Assembly: GCA_902494345.1 (NCBI GenBank)
Contig: CABUSV010000013.1
Coordinates: forward strand, 1 to 64,000
Source of the DNA: an uncultured Collinsella sp.
GTDB lineage: Bacteria; Actinomycetota; Coriobacteriia; Coriobacteriales; Coriobacteriaceae
Reading direction: 5' to 3'
Length of the DNA: 64,000 nucleotides
Position 1 is the stretch's first letter. Each line of letters opens with the position of its first letter. Position numbers and translations under genes: made by a program. This document shows positions 41,458 through 50,596 of the stretch, piece after piece. The notes under the pieces were generated by a model, which did no database searches, was not told the DNA's origin, and saw only the letters and a list, made by a program, of their open reading frames with translations.

Positions 41458-42894
41458 ATGCCGAATGTCCCCACGATCACCCCGGGCCCAGATGATACCG
41501 AGCGCACGCCCGAAGGTGCCACCGAAACGATTCCTCTGATTACAAACGTACATGCCGACAAGCAGAGCGAACGCACGAACGATACGGCCGAGATTTCCGA
41601 TGAAGAGGCGTATGCCAAGCTCAAGGCAAAACGTGCCGAACGTCGACGCAAAAAGCTGATTCGACGCGGTATTGCCGCCGGCGTCATAGGTGCCATCGCG
41701 CTCATTTCCATTGTCGCAACCCTGGTTATCAATGCGCAGCCACAGGGCGCTAGCGGTCCTGTGACCGACATGGTGACCGAGGGCACGTTTACCACAACGG
41801 TCGAGGCGAAAGGCCAGCTCAAACCCATTTCGTCCTCAGTGGTCTCCCCTTCTGTCGACGGTACGGTCGATTCGATCAACGTGCAGGCAGGCCAATCCGT
41901 CAACGAGGGCGACGTGCTTATGACCATTAAAAACGACGAGCTCGACCGCAACGTTGCCGAGGCGCAGCGTGCAGTTGCAGCCGCCCAGGAAGACCTCACC
42001 AACGCGCAGAAAGCCGCCGCTGCCGCGCAGGCCACCCCAACGACGGACGTCGATGGAGCTTCCGCAGCGGCTGGCGTCTCCGCCGCATCAGCGGATACGA
42101 ATGCCGTATCGGCCGCGCAGCGCAGCCTCGCATCGGCCCAGGCAAACCTCGATCAGGCGAACGCCAAGGCAGCCAGCCGTACGGTCACGGCCCCGAGCTC
42201 GGGCAGCATCGTGGAGCTCAACGCCAAGGTGGGCGCCACGGTAACAGGCGGCATGATCATGGGCGAAAGCGACACGAGCAGCGGCAAGCAGTGCATGCAG
42301 ATCGCCGACCTATCCAAGATGAAGGTGACCGTGCAAGTGGGCGAAAAGGACATCGCCAAGATCGCCGTTGGGCAGAGCACCAACGTCACGTATCCCGCGT
42401 TTCCCGATATCGTGAGCCAGGGCACCGTCACGGCTATCGCGTCGGTGGCAAACTCCGACGCCGCCAACGGTGGCGGCGGCAGCGTGACCTTTAACGTCGA
42501 CATCCTCATCGAGGCGCCCGACGCGCGCCTGAAGCCGGGCATGACGGCCGAGGTCTCGGTGGTGACCGAGCAGCTCGACGACGTGGTGATGGTGCCGACG
42601 ATGGCGCTCATGACCGAAGACGGCGAACACTATTACGTCAACGTGGCAACCGATGACGAAAGCAAGGATACGCGCCGCGTGAAGGTGACCGTCGTGACGC
42701 AAAACGACAACGAAGCCGTAGTCGGCAAGACACAGGTCAAGCGCGACGACCAGGGCAACGAGATCAACCCTGGCGTACCCACAACCAAACTGCGCGATGG
42801 TGACACGCTCGTCATGGACACCGGAGCGGACGCAACGGCTGACGGCGGCTACAGCGCGGATTCGGGCAGCATGTCTGCTGATGAGGGCATGTAA
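41458..42894 (+). CDS. Membrane fusion/adaptor subunit of a MacAB-type ABC exporter
   Basis: A 478-residue HlyD/MacA-like adaptor. A 75-residue cytoplasmic tail precedes one membrane segment (GIAAGVIGAIALISIVATLVI). The outside part has a lipoyl-like beta domain (VSPSVDGTVDSINVQAGQSV), an Ala/Gln-rich coiled-coil hairpin (about 155-240), the second lipoyl half (APSSGSIVELNAKVGATV) and a beta-barrel domain. The C-terminus is Gly/Ser/Asp-rich. In monoderms such adaptors couple to a MacB-like permease and probably guide peptides or lipids out. AAAGGAG precedes ATG 41458. It overlaps the ATPase gene by one base (TAATG). Confidence 0.88.
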   Translation: MPNVPTITPGPDDTERTPEGATETIPLITNVHADKQSERTNDTAEISDEEAYAKLKAKRAERRRKKLIRRGIAAGVIGAIALISIVATLVINAQPQGASGPVTDMVTEGTFTTTVEAKGQLKPISSSVVSPSVDGTVDSINVQAGQSVNEGDVLMTIKNDELDRNVAEAQRAVAAAQEDLTNAQKAAAAAQATPTTDVDGASAAAGVSAASADTNAVSAAQRSLASAQANLDQANAKAASRTVTAPSSGSIVELNAKVGATVTGGMIMGESDTSSGKQCMQIADLSKMKVTVQVGEKDIAKIAVGQSTNVTYPAFPDIVSQGTVTAIASVANSDAANGGGGSVTFNVDILIEAPDARLKPGMTAEVSVVTEQLDDVVMVPTMALMTEDGEHYYVNVATDDESKDTRRVKVTVVTQNDNEAVVGKTQVKRDDQGNEINPGVPTTKLRDGDTLVMDTGADATADGGYSADSGSMSADEGM

Positions 42895-43667
42895 TGCGTC
42901 CCGTTATCGACATCCGCAACGTGCACCGCATTTTTGAGAGCGAGGCGGGGTGCGCCCACATCCTGCACAACGTGAGCCTGGCGGTAAATCCCGGCGAATT
43001 CGTCGCTATCACTGGCCCCTCGGGTTCGGGCAAATCAACGCTCATGAACATCCTAGGCTGCCTGGATAAGCCGACGGCGGGCGACTACTACCTGCAAGGG
43101 ATCAACGTGGCCGAGCTTGACGATGACGAGCTCACCGAAGTTCGCGCCCTGAGCATTGGCTTTGTCTTTCAGAGCTTCAACCTGCTGCCGCGCCTGTCGG
43201 TTATCGAAAACGTCATGCTGCCGTTGGCCTACACCAATGTGCCCCGAAGCCAGCGGGAAATGCGCGCCGTGCACGCGCTGCAGGCCGTCACGCTACCGGT
43301 CGACCACTGGGACCACCGCATATCCGAGCTCTCGGGCGGCCAGATGCAGCGTGTCGCCATCGCGCGCGCCCTTGTCAATGACCCGCCCATCATCCTGGCC
43401 GATGAGCCGACGGGAAACCTGGACTCCGCAACCGGAGCGCTCGTCATGGAAACATTCCACAAGCTTCAGGAGCGCGGCAAGACCATCGTGCTCATCACAC
43501 ACGACCCCGGCATCGCCGCCGAAGCCGACCGCGCCGTGACCATCCGCGACGGCCGCATCCATGACGGCGCGTATATTCCACATGCACCGAAGACCCTACG
43601 CAGCGCCGTAGATAGCCTGCCCATGATTTCCGCCTCCGCCAACCCGCTGAAAGGAGTGGTGGCATGA
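42894..43667 (+). CDS. ABC transporter ATP-binding protein (MacB/LolD type)
   Basis: A 257-residue ATPase. The Walker A motif is TGPSGSGKSTLMNILG, the Q-loop is FVFQSFNLLPRLSV, the signature is ELSGGQMQRVAIARAL, Walker B is ILADEPTGNLD and the switch histidine is in VLITHDPG. The FNLL Q-loop and GNLD are typical of the MacB/LolD family that drives extrusion without a classical channel. It overlaps the adaptor and the permease genes (ATGA), so the three are one translational unit. Confidence 0.93.
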   Translation: MRPVIDIRNVHRIFESEAGCAHILHNVSLAVNPGEFVAITGPSGSGKSTLMNILGCLDKPTAGDYYLQGINVAELDDDELTEVRALSIGFVFQSFNLLPRLSVIENVMLPLAYTNVPRSQREMRAVHALQAVTLPVDHWDHRISELSGGQMQRVAIARALVNDPPIILADEPTGNLDSATGALVMETFHKLQERGKTIVLITHDPGIAAEADRAVTIRDGRIHDGAYIPHAPKTLRSAVDSLPMISASANPLKGVVA

Positions 43668-44878
43668 GCGCCCGCGATCTCATCCAGGAAGCCCTTCACT
43701 CGCTCGAGGCCAACAAGGGCCGCAGCCTGCTCACCATCCTGGGCATCGTCATTGGCATCGCCTCGGTTATCGCCATGACCTCACTCATCGGCGGCATCCA
43801 AAACACCCTGGTCAACAGCCTGGGCCTCAATGCGGCACGCATGGTGCAAATCTATTCGTCGCAAGAACTCACCGAGTCGGACATCGAGAAGCTTCAAAAA
43901 CTGGTGCCGCAGATAGAGCAGATCGGCATTGTCGACAGCGCGTATACCGAGTACAAGACCGGCGATAAAAGCTATACCGTCATGGCACAGGGTGTCGATA
44001 GCGACATGCTCGACGCCGTGGGGGCCAGCAAGCTCGTTGCGGGGCGCACCTATTCCCAGGCCGAGTCCCAATCAGGCTCGCGCGTGGCGCTCATCAGCCG
44101 CGGCGGCGCCGATCAGCTTTACGGCAACGAACAGGATGCGCTGGGGAAAACCATCAAGGTGTCCAACGGCGAGGTGCAGATTGTAGGCGTGATTGATGGC
44201 GGCAGCGACTCCATGGGCTCGCTCACGCTGTATATGCCACGCGAAACCATCGCCGGGCTGTTTGGCGACGAGAATCCTTCATTCCCCAGTGTGACGGCAC
44301 TTGCCGCCGAGGGCACGGACATGGATGAGCTTTGTAAGACCATCGAGTCCAAGGTGCGCGCGATGAAGGGCATCGCGGAGGAGAATGAGTACGACAGTGT
44401 ATCGGCGACATCCATGAAAAGCGCCATCGATGCACTCAACTCCTTTATGGGCGCGTTCTCGCTCATCATGGGTGCTGTCGCCAGCATCTCGCTGCTTGTC
44501 GGCGGTATCGGCATTATGAATATGATGCTTACCAACGTAACGGAGCGCATTCGCGAGATCGGCATCCGCCGCGCTCTGGGCGCCAGTCGTCGCGATATCA
44601 CCGCGCAGTTTTTGGCCGAGTCCTCGGCGCTGTGCGTGACCGGCGGACTGTTGGGTGTCCTGATTGGCTATCTGCTGGCCTGGGGCCTCGCGATGTTTGC
44701 CTCCGGATCCGGGATTCTTGGCGAGCTCGGAGCCAGCGGGCAAATCACACCGAGCTTTTCAATCGCCACGGTGCTGCTGGCCTTCGCCGTCTCCGTCGGC
44801 ATCGGCGTAATCTTTGGCTTCTATCCCGCTCGCCGCGCAGCAAAGCTAAACCCGGTGGAGTGCCTACGCTACCAGTAA
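43664..44878 (+). CDS. ABC transporter permease (MacB-like)
   Basis: A 404-residue permease with the MacB fold: first membrane segment at SLLTILGIVIGIASVIAMTS, a large extracytoplasmic MacB_PCD domain (about residues 45-270) and three C-terminal membrane segments, the first with SLLVGGIGIMNMMLTNVTER followed by REIGIRRALGASRRDI. It should work with the preceding ATPase and adaptor. The substrate is unknown; antimicrobial peptides or lipoproteins are the usual guess. Confidence 0.92.
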   Translation: MSARDLIQEALHSLEANKGRSLLTILGIVIGIASVIAMTSLIGGIQNTLVNSLGLNAARMVQIYSSQELTESDIEKLQKLVPQIEQIGIVDSAYTEYKTGDKSYTVMAQGVDSDMLDAVGASKLVAGRTYSQAESQSGSRVALISRGGADQLYGNEQDALGKTIKVSNGEVQIVGVIDGGSDSMGSLTLYMPRETIAGLFGDENPSFPSVTALAAEGTDMDELCKTIESKVRAMKGIAEENEYDSVSATSMKSAIDALNSFMGAFSLIMGAVASISLLVGGIGIMNMMLTNVTERIREIGIRRALGASRRDITAQFLAESSALCVTGGLLGVLIGYLLAWGLAMFASGSGILGELGASGQITPSFSIATVLLAFAVSVGIGVIFGFYPARRAAKLNPVECLRYQ

Positions 44879-44891
44879 GTCACCACCAAAA

Positions 44892-44956
44892 AGTTGCGGT
44901 GAATTAGGAACCGAATATGCTATCTAGCAGCAAACAGACACTATTTCACCGCAACT
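44892..44956. repeat. Palindromic intergenic repeat, AGTTGCGGTGAAATA family (copy 2)
   Basis: AGTTGCGGTGAATTA (44892-44906) pairs with TATTTCACCGCAACT (44942-44956) at 14 of 15 positions, with a 35-base centre containing GAATA and AAACAG. It is the reverse-orientation relative of the copy at 28685-28751. Again it separates convergent genes, here the ABC permease and the end of the cobalamin operon. Confidence 0.75.
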
Positions 44957-44965
44957 GATTGAAGG

Positions 44966-44992
44966 GCCCTAGGCGCGGCGAGCGCCTAGGGC
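44966..44992 (-). terminator. Hairpin at the end of the cobalamin operon
   Basis: GCCCTAGGCGC and GCGCCTAGGGC form an 11-bp perfect stem with a 5-base loop (44992-44966 on the minus strand). The stem includes the cbiJ stop codon at 44988-44986. No T-run follows, so termination may need another factor. Confidence 0.55.
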
Positions 44993-45759
44993 GCGAACTC
45001 CCGTAAGAGCGCGTCTTCCACTTCCCGAAGCGAAAGGGCCCCGCCTCCCTCGGCGGGACGGGTGACCACGATGCAGCGCGCTCCCACGGCGCGCACTGCG
45101 GCGAGCTTCTCAGCCGTGCCGCCTGCGGTTCCCGAGTCCTTAGTCACAAGCCACTGGGCGCCCACCTGCCGAAGCATCGCCTCGTTGAGCTCGCGGGTGA
45201 AGGGCCCCTGCATGCCGATGACGTGCGACGGCGAAAACCCCGCGTCGATGCACTTCGTTATAGCACCGGGCAGCGGGAGCACACGCACGAAGAAGCGCTC
45301 CGCGAAATCGGTGACGCACGTGTAGGGAGCAAGCTCCTTGCTCCCCGTCGTGAGAAGCGCGCGACCCGGGTTCTCGGAGAGAAAGCGCGCCGCGCAGGCG
45401 ATCGACGCGACCGACACGACGCCTTTGGGCAGCGCCTCGACCGGGCGCGCAAGGCGCAGGCATCGTGCACCCACGGCGAGCGAAGCGGCCCGGATGTTGC
45501 CGCTTGCGAGCGTAGCGAAGGGATGCGTGGCGTCGACGACGATGCGCGCACCGGAAAGCTCGCGCTCCATGTCGGCTTCGTCGAGCCTGCCCGCATGCAC
45601 CTCGATGCCCGGAAGCTCGCCCAAAAGCTCGCCTCCGTACTCGGTTGCCGCGTAGGCACGGGCGGGGATGCCCGCCCCGCTCGCCCATTCGCACAGAAGG
45701 CGGCCCTCGGTGGTGCCGGCGAAGATGCGCAGCGCCGGCACGGATGCGGGGGCCGTCAC
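44986..45759 (-). CDS. cbiJ: Cobalt-precorrin-6A reductase
   Basis: A 257-residue CbiJ/CobK reductase that uses a nicotinamide cofactor to reduce (cobalt-)precorrin-6A. The N-terminus is RIFAGTTEGRLLCEWASG, with VVDATHPFATLASGNIRAA near residue 75, LTTGSKELAPY near 150 and TKDSGTAGGTAEKLAA near 205, all family patterns. The start GTG 45759 overlaps the cbiC stop by 4 bases (GTGA). Last gene of the cobalamin operon. Confidence 0.9.
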   Translation of the reverse strand: MTAPASVPALRIFAGTTEGRLLCEWASGAGIPARAYAATEYGGELLGELPGIEVHAGRLDEADMERELSGARIVVDATHPFATLASGNIRAASLAVGARCLRLARPVEALPKGVVSVASIACAARFLSENPGRALLTTGSKELAPYTCVTDFAERFFVRVLPLPGAITKCIDAGFSPSHVIGMQGPFTRELNEAMLRQVGAQWLVTKDSGTAGGTAEKLAAVRAVGARCIVVTRPAEGGGALSLREVEDALLREFAP

Positions 45760-46397
45760 TTCGCGCCACCCGTGCGCGTGATCTGGTAGAGCAGCGCGTT
45801 CATAATGGCGGCCGCCACGGTCGAGCCGCCCTTGCGACCCCTCGCGACGATGGCCGGCACGCGTCGCGCGAGTAGCTCCTCTTTCGCCTCGACCACGTTC
45901 ACAAACCCGACCGGCACCCCAACGACGAGCGCGGGCGCGATCTTCCCCGCGTCCATGAGCTCGGCGAGGCGCAGAAGTGCTGTGGGAGCGTTGCCGACGG
46001 CCACGATGAGCGGACCCTCGATGCCGCAAGCTTTGTCCATGCTCGCAACGGCGCGAGTCGTGCCCGCGGCGCGCGCAGCCGCGGCGACATCAGGGTCGGC
46101 CATGTAGCACACGGCCTTGCAGCCGAGCTTCGCGAGCGCGGGCTTGCTTATGCCTGCGAGCGCCATGTTCGTGTCGGTGAGCACCGTGGCCCCTGTGCGC
46201 AGTGCGTCGAGCGCACAGTGCGCGGCATCATGGGTGAACACGAGGGAATCGGCGTACGAGAAGTCGGCAGTGGTGTGGATGACGCGCTTCACGACGGGCT
46301 CCTCGAGCGGCGGGAACGTGCGGCCGCCAAGCTCTTCGGTGATGATCTCGAAGCTGCGCCGCTCGATGTCGCCGGGCGCCATCTCCTTGGAATCCAT
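45756..46397 (-). CDS. cbiC: Cobalt-precorrin-8 methylmutase
   Basis: A 213-residue CbiC/CobH enzyme that moves a methyl group from C-11 to C-12, making cobyrinate. The active-site histidine is in VIHTTADFSYADSLVF near residue 40; DTNMALAGISK, VGNAPTALLRLAE and VVGVPVGFVNVVEAKE follow as in the family. The ATG directly follows the cobO stop (TAGATG) with GGAG upstream. Confidence 0.94.
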   Translation of the reverse strand: MDSKEMAPGDIERRSFEIITEELGGRTFPPLEEPVVKRVIHTTADFSYADSLVFTHDAAHCALDALRTGATVLTDTNMALAGISKPALAKLGCKAVCYMADPDVAAAARAAGTTRAVASMDKACGIEGPLIVAVGNAPTALLRLAELMDAGKIAPALVVGVPVGFVNVVEAKEELLARRVPAIVARGRKGGSTVAAAIMNALLYQITRTGGAK

Positions 46398-46913
46398 CTA
46401 GTACTCCACTCCTTCCCTTGCACATATCCCCTGAGAGTAGGGGTGTTTCTCGCACCGCATCTCGGTTATGTAGTCAGCCTTCTCCACGATCTTGCGGGAA
46501 GGCGCGCGCCCGGTGAGCGCTACTTCGACGCCGCGCGCGGACATATCGAGCGCGCGGTCCACGAGCGCCTCGTCGACAAGCCCCTTCGAAAGCGCGTCGA
46601 GCGCCTCATCGAGCACGAGCAGCCCCTCCTGAGCGCCCTCGAGCTCGGCGAGCGCGGAAGCGAGGTTCCCATCGTGCAGCTCGCACGTCGCGGCAAGTTC
46701 TTCCGACGTCATCGACCAGGTAAACTTGTCCGACACCTTCCCCGCGAACACGGGCACGCCGAAATGCTCGGCGAGCAGGCGCGCCTCCCCGCTTTCGCCG
46801 TCTTTCAGGAACTGCACGACGACGACGCGGCGGCCTGCGGCGAGCATGCGAAGGGCGAGGCCCATCGCCGCCGTGGTCTTGCCTTTGCCGTCGCCATGAT
46901 ACACGTGGATCAT
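46398..46913 (-). CDS. cobO: Cob(I)yrinic acid a,c-diamide adenosyltransferase
   Basis: A 171-residue CobO/CobA/BtuR-type adenosyltransferase that adds the 5'-deoxyadenosyl group to the corrinoid cobalt. The P-loop is YHGDGKGKTTAAMGLALR near residue 5, followed by VVVVQFLKDGESGE and the ATP/corrinoid stretch LLVLDEALDALSKGLVDE. Length is a little shorter than the E. coli enzyme. It overlaps cbiP by 4 bases. Confidence 0.93.
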   Translation of the reverse strand: MIHVYHGDGKGKTTAAMGLALRMLAAGRRVVVVQFLKDGESGEARLLAEHFGVPVFAGKVSDKFTWSMTSEELAATCELHDGNLASALAELEGAQEGLLVLDEALDALSKGLVDEALVDRALDMSARGVEVALTGRAPSRKIVEKADYITEMRCEKHPYSQGICAREGVEY

Positions 46914-48409
46914 ACGCCCTCCTCGATAATGCGGTAGACATACTCCATGTCGAGCGCCCCGCGCACGACGTCGGCCAGGCGGTCAAACTCGCGCGCACGG
47001 TGATCGGCTGCGGACGCTGCGCCCGCAGCACCCACGACGCTCTCGGGCAGGCCGCGCATGCGCGCGAGCGAGCGCGCGAGGGCGAGCGCCACCCCCGGTT
47101 CGTCGAACAGGCCGTGGAGATAGGTTCCGAACACGTTTCCGCAGGCCGCGCCTTCTGGTTTGCCGCCAATCGTGCCCGCAGGGGCGCAGGAGACGATCGT
47201 TTCGCCGTCGTGAATCTCGTACCCGCGAGCCGTCATGCCGTTCCACACCGAGAACGCGCCTTGGGCGCCCGTGATTCGAAGCTCCGACTGGGCAAGGCGC
47301 TTTTCCTCCTTGAACACCGTACTTGCAGGGATGAGCCCGAGCCCGCGCGCGGTGCCAGCGCCTTCCCTGCCGTGCGGGTCGGAAAGCTCGTCTCCCAAAA
47401 GCTGGTAGCCTCCGCATATGCCGAGCACCGGCGTGCCCGCGCCCGAAAGCGCGCGTACACAGGCTCCGATGCCGCTAGCCGCAAGCCAGCGCGCGTCGTC
47501 GAGCGTGGTCTTCGAGCCTGGGAGCACCACCAGGTCGGGTCGGCCCAGATCGGTCGTCGAGGAAACATAGCGCACGCCCACGCCGGGCACGCGCGAAAGC
47601 GGGTCGAAGTCGGTGAAGTTCGACAGATGCGGAAGGCGCACGACGGCGACGTCGATGACGCCGCGCGCCTCGCGGGCAGATAGGCGCGGCGCGAGCGAGT
47701 CCTCGTCGTCCAGGTCGAGCGTAAGATACGGCACGACCCCCACGACGGGAACCCCGCACATCTTCTCGAGCGGGGCCAAACCCGGGCGCAGGATTTCCAC
47801 ATCGCCGCGGAACTTATTTACCACAAGACCCCGCAAAAGCGCGCAATCCTCGGGCGCAAAGAGCGCGACCGTGCCGTAGAGCTGGGCAAACACCCCGCCT
47901 GGATCGATGTCGCCCACGAGCAGCACGGGGGAGGACACGGCGCGCGCGAGCCCCATGTTGACGATGTCGTTTTCGGAAAGGTTGATTTCGGCGGGGCTGC
48001 CGGCGCCCTCGATGACGATGACGTCGTTTTCCTCCGCGAGCGAATCGAACGCCTCCAAAATCTGCGGCATGAGCGCCTTCTTTCGCGCGAAGTAGTCCCT
48101 CGCAGCGAAGGCTCCCTGCGCCTTGCCGGCCACGATGAGCTGGCTTCGGTGGTCGCTTTCGGGCTTGAGCAGAATGGGGTTCATGCGCACGTCGGGCGCG
48201 ATGCCGCACGCCTCGGCCTGCATGATCTGGGCGCGCCCCATCTCGAGCCCGTCGGCCGTGACACCGCTGTTGAGCGCCATGTTCTGGCTCTTGAAGGGAG
48301 CCACGCGCAGGCCGTCCTGCGAAAGCACACGGCACAGCCCCGCCGCAAGCAGGCTCTTCCCCGCGTTCGACATGGTGCCCTGGATCATGATGGGCTTCGC
48401 CCTACCCAC
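46910..48409 (-). CDS. cbiP: Cobyric acid synthase (glutamine-hydrolysing)
   Basis: A 499-residue amidotransferase that amidates four carboxylates of adenosylcobyrinate a,c-diamide. The N-terminal synthetase domain has PIMIQGTMSNAGKSLLAAGL near residue 5 and FKSQNMALNS; the C-terminal class I glutaminase domain has the nucleophile in VLGICGGYQLLG near residue 330 and a histidine in VFGTYLHGLFDEPG. The start is GTG 48409 with GAAGGAGG nine bases upstream, overlapping cobD by 8 bases. Confidence 0.95.
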   Translation of the reverse strand: MGRAKPIMIQGTMSNAGKSLLAAGLCRVLSQDGLRVAPFKSQNMALNSGVTADGLEMGRAQIMQAEACGIAPDVRMNPILLKPESDHRSQLIVAGKAQGAFAARDYFARKKALMPQILEAFDSLAEENDVIVIEGAGSPAEINLSENDIVNMGLARAVSSPVLLVGDIDPGGVFAQLYGTVALFAPEDCALLRGLVVNKFRGDVEILRPGLAPLEKMCGVPVVGVVPYLTLDLDDEDSLAPRLSAREARGVIDVAVVRLPHLSNFTDFDPLSRVPGVGVRYVSSTTDLGRPDLVVLPGSKTTLDDARWLAASGIGACVRALSGAGTPVLGICGGYQLLGDELSDPHGREGAGTARGLGLIPASTVFKEEKRLAQSELRITGAQGAFSVWNGMTARGYEIHDGETIVSCAPAGTIGGKPEGAACGNVFGTYLHGLFDEPGVALALARSLARMRGLPESVVGAAGAASAADHRAREFDRLADVVRGALDMEYVYRIIEEGV

Positions 48410-49625
48410 GGGTATCAACCTCCTTCGCCGAGCCTCGGCCATCCGCGCCCGCCATAGCGCCGCTGCAAGAAGCGCCGCCCCGTTCGTCGGGTACGTCTTC
48501 GCCCGATGCGCCTTCCGCCCGAAGCGCGCGGCTGAACGCCATCGCAAGACGGGCGTTCTCCTTGCGCGTGCGCACCGCGACGCGGCACCAGAAACGGGAC
48601 AGTACCGAAAACGAGTCGCACGTGCGGACCAAAACCCCCTGTTTATACAGGCGCTCGGGTATGTCTTTCGCCGGCGTGCGGACTAAAAGGAAGTTCGCAT
48701 CCGACGGCACGACGGAAAGCCCGAGCGAGGAGAGCTCGTGGGAAAGCCACGCTCGCTCGTCCGCCAATACATCGCGCGTGCGCGAGACGTATTCGACGTC
48801 TTCCAGGGCGGCGATGCCCGCGGCCTCAGCGACCGAGGAGACGGGCCACGCCTGCCCCGCCCGGCGAATCCCCTCGATGAGTCGGGCGTTTCCGCTGATC
48901 AGATAACCCAACCGCAACCCTGCCATTCCGTAGAGCTTGGTGAACGCGGAGAGCACGGCCACATGGCGCGAACACGCGGCGCGTGCGGCCACACTCCTTT
49001 CGCGGGCGTCGGGCGCAAATCCGAGGAAGCACTCGTCCACGACGAGCAGCGCGCCCACCTGCTCGCAGCGGCATGCCGCGGCATCGATCACGCGGGGGTC
49101 GACGAGGCGCCCCGTCGGGTTGTTCGGATTGCAGAGGTATGCCACGTCTCCCGGCCCCTCGATCGCGCGGGCGAAGGAGGCGGGCACGTCGAAGTCGTCC
49201 GCTTCGGAGAGCGGGAACTCCTGCACGCATGCGCCGTAGTACGATGCCGCCTCCGCATATTCAGAGAACGTCGGCGCGCACACGACGATGCGTTTCGGGC
49301 GCACCGCCGCGGCGAGCCGCCAGATGATGTCGGACGCGCCCGCGCCGCAGACGATAGTATCTTCGGGAATGCCCTGGGCGCGCGCTAGGGCGCGGACGAG
49401 GGCGATGCTTTCCCTATCGGGGTAGGCGTCGATTCGAGAAAGCGCCTTGCAAGCTGCGGCGACGGCGCGCGGCGAGGGGCCTGCCGGATTCACGTTCACC
49501 GAGAAGTCGATGAGGTCGGAGGCGCCCCCTTCGCAAGCGATGCCGAGCGATTGCGCGCTGCCCCCATGCGTACGGGCGCGAAGGATTCCCCCGGCAGCCC
49601 GGGGCGCGGCGTGGTCCCCCCTCAT
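48402..49625 (-). CDS. cobD: L-threonine-O-3-phosphate decarboxylase / aminotransferase fold
   Basis: A 407-residue pyridoxal-phosphate enzyme of the aminotransferase class I fold. It makes (R)-1-amino-2-propanol phosphate, the linker between the corrin ring and the nucleotide loop. DFSVNVNPAGPSPRAV near residue 39, YLCNPNNPTGRLVD near 163, VVDECFLGFA near 190 and the PLP lysine in SAFTKLYGMAGLRLGYL near 222 fit CobD/CobC. The last 40 residues are a low-complexity extension. No threonine kinase gene (pduX) is seen. The start ATG overlaps the cbiB stop (ATGA). Confidence 0.9.
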   Translation of the reverse strand: MRGDHAAPRAAGGILRARTHGGSAQSLGIACEGGASDLIDFSVNVNPAGPSPRAVAAACKALSRIDAYPDRESIALVRALARAQGIPEDTIVCGAGASDIIWRLAAAVRPKRIVVCAPTFSEYAEAASYYGACVQEFPLSEADDFDVPASFARAIEGPGDVAYLCNPNNPTGRLVDPRVIDAAACRCEQVGALLVVDECFLGFAPDARERSVAARAACSRHVAVLSAFTKLYGMAGLRLGYLISGNARLIEGIRRAGQAWPVSSVAEAAGIAALEDVEYVSRTRDVLADERAWLSHELSSLGLSVVPSDANFLLVRTPAKDIPERLYKQGVLVRTCDSFSVLSRFWCRVAVRTRKENARLAMAFSRALRAEGASGEDVPDERGGASCSGAMAGADGRGSAKEVDTRG

Positions 49626-50596
49626 GCCATCACCCCCACGGCGAGCACGACCGCCGCGCGCGCGGAGCCGAAGACGACGAGCGCGCATACGGACGCGGCG
49701 AGCATGAGCCTTGTCGCCCGGGCGATGTCGCCCCACTCGATTTCGCGGGACGCGTCGCCTATCGTCGGTTTCTCAACGAGCTTGCCGAAATACACCGCGG
49801 GTCCTGCCAGGCGCAGCCCGAGCGCGCCTGCACACGCTGACTCGGTCTGCGCCGCGTTCGGGCTCGCATGGCGACGCCTGTCGCGGCGCCAGATGCGCGC
49901 CGCCCCGCGCGCGTCGAGCCCGACGATCGGGCACACGGCGATCATGAGCAGGGCCGATAAGCGCGAGGGAATCCAGTTCACCGCATCGTCGAGGCGCGCC
50001 GAGGCGCAGCCGAAGTCGATGTAGCGCTCGTTTTTGTAGCCCACCATGCTGTCGAGCGTGTTCACCGCCTTGTACGCCATGCCCAAGGGCGCACCCCCGA
50101 TCATAAGGTAGAAAAGCGGCGCGATGACGCCGTCGCTCGCGTTCTCCGCCACCGTTTCCACGGCGGCGCGCGCGACGCCCTGCTCGTCGAGAACAGACGT
50201 GTCGCGTCCCACGATGAGCCCGACGGCTTCGCGCGCCGCGACAAGGCCGCCCTTCGAGAACGCGCGGGCCACGGCCAGGCTCTGGCGGCGCAACTCGCAT
50301 GCCGCGAGAATCTGATAGCTCGCCCATGCCTCGGCCACGAAGCGCAAGCCGGGGTGAACCATGCCGCAAAGATGCAGGATTCCCCAGGTCAAAAGCCCAC
50401 ACGCAAGCGGAAGCGCCACGGCGAGCACAAGCCCTGCGGCGCGCGTGCCCGCGGACGTTTGCGGGAATGCGCCCCGCAGGCGGCCTTCGGCCCACGTGAT
50501 CGCGCGCCCCATGGCGACGACGGGATGGGGAAGCCAGCGCGGGTCGCCGAAGGCAAGGTCGGCCGCGAACCCGGCGGCGACGACAAGAATCGTCAT
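49622..50596 (-). CDS. cbiB: Adenosylcobinamide-phosphate synthase (membrane)
   Basis: A 324-residue integral membrane protein joining aminopropanol phosphate to cobyric acid. Marks are FAADLAFGDPRWLPHPVVAMG at the N-terminus, VETVAENASDGVIAPLFYLM near residue 145, GMAYKAVNTLDSMVGYKNE near 170 and DDAVNWIPSRLSALLM near 200. About five hydrophobic segments. The start overlaps the upstream stop by one base (TGATG). Confidence 0.94.
   Translation of the reverse strand: MTILVVAAGFAADLAFGDPRWLPHPVVAMGRAITWAEGRLRGAFPQTSAGTRAAGLVLAVALPLACGLLTWGILHLCGMVHPGLRFVAEAWASYQILAACELRRQSLAVARAFSKGGLVAAREAVGLIVGRDTSVLDEQGVARAAVETVAENASDGVIAPLFYLMIGGAPLGMAYKAVNTLDSMVGYKNERYIDFGCASARLDDAVNWIPSRLSALLMIAVCPIVGLDARGAARIWRRDRRRHASPNAAQTESACAGALGLRLAGPAVYFGKLVEKPTIGDASREIEWGDIARATRLMLAASVCALVVFGSARAAVVLAVGVMA

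Noticed and set aside
45756..46029. A longer N-terminus for cbiJ running into cbiC
   Set aside because: The extension is Arg-rich antiphase translation of cbiC. GTG 45759 overlaps the cbiC stop as GTGA, the same junction type used throughout the operon, and gives a normal family length.
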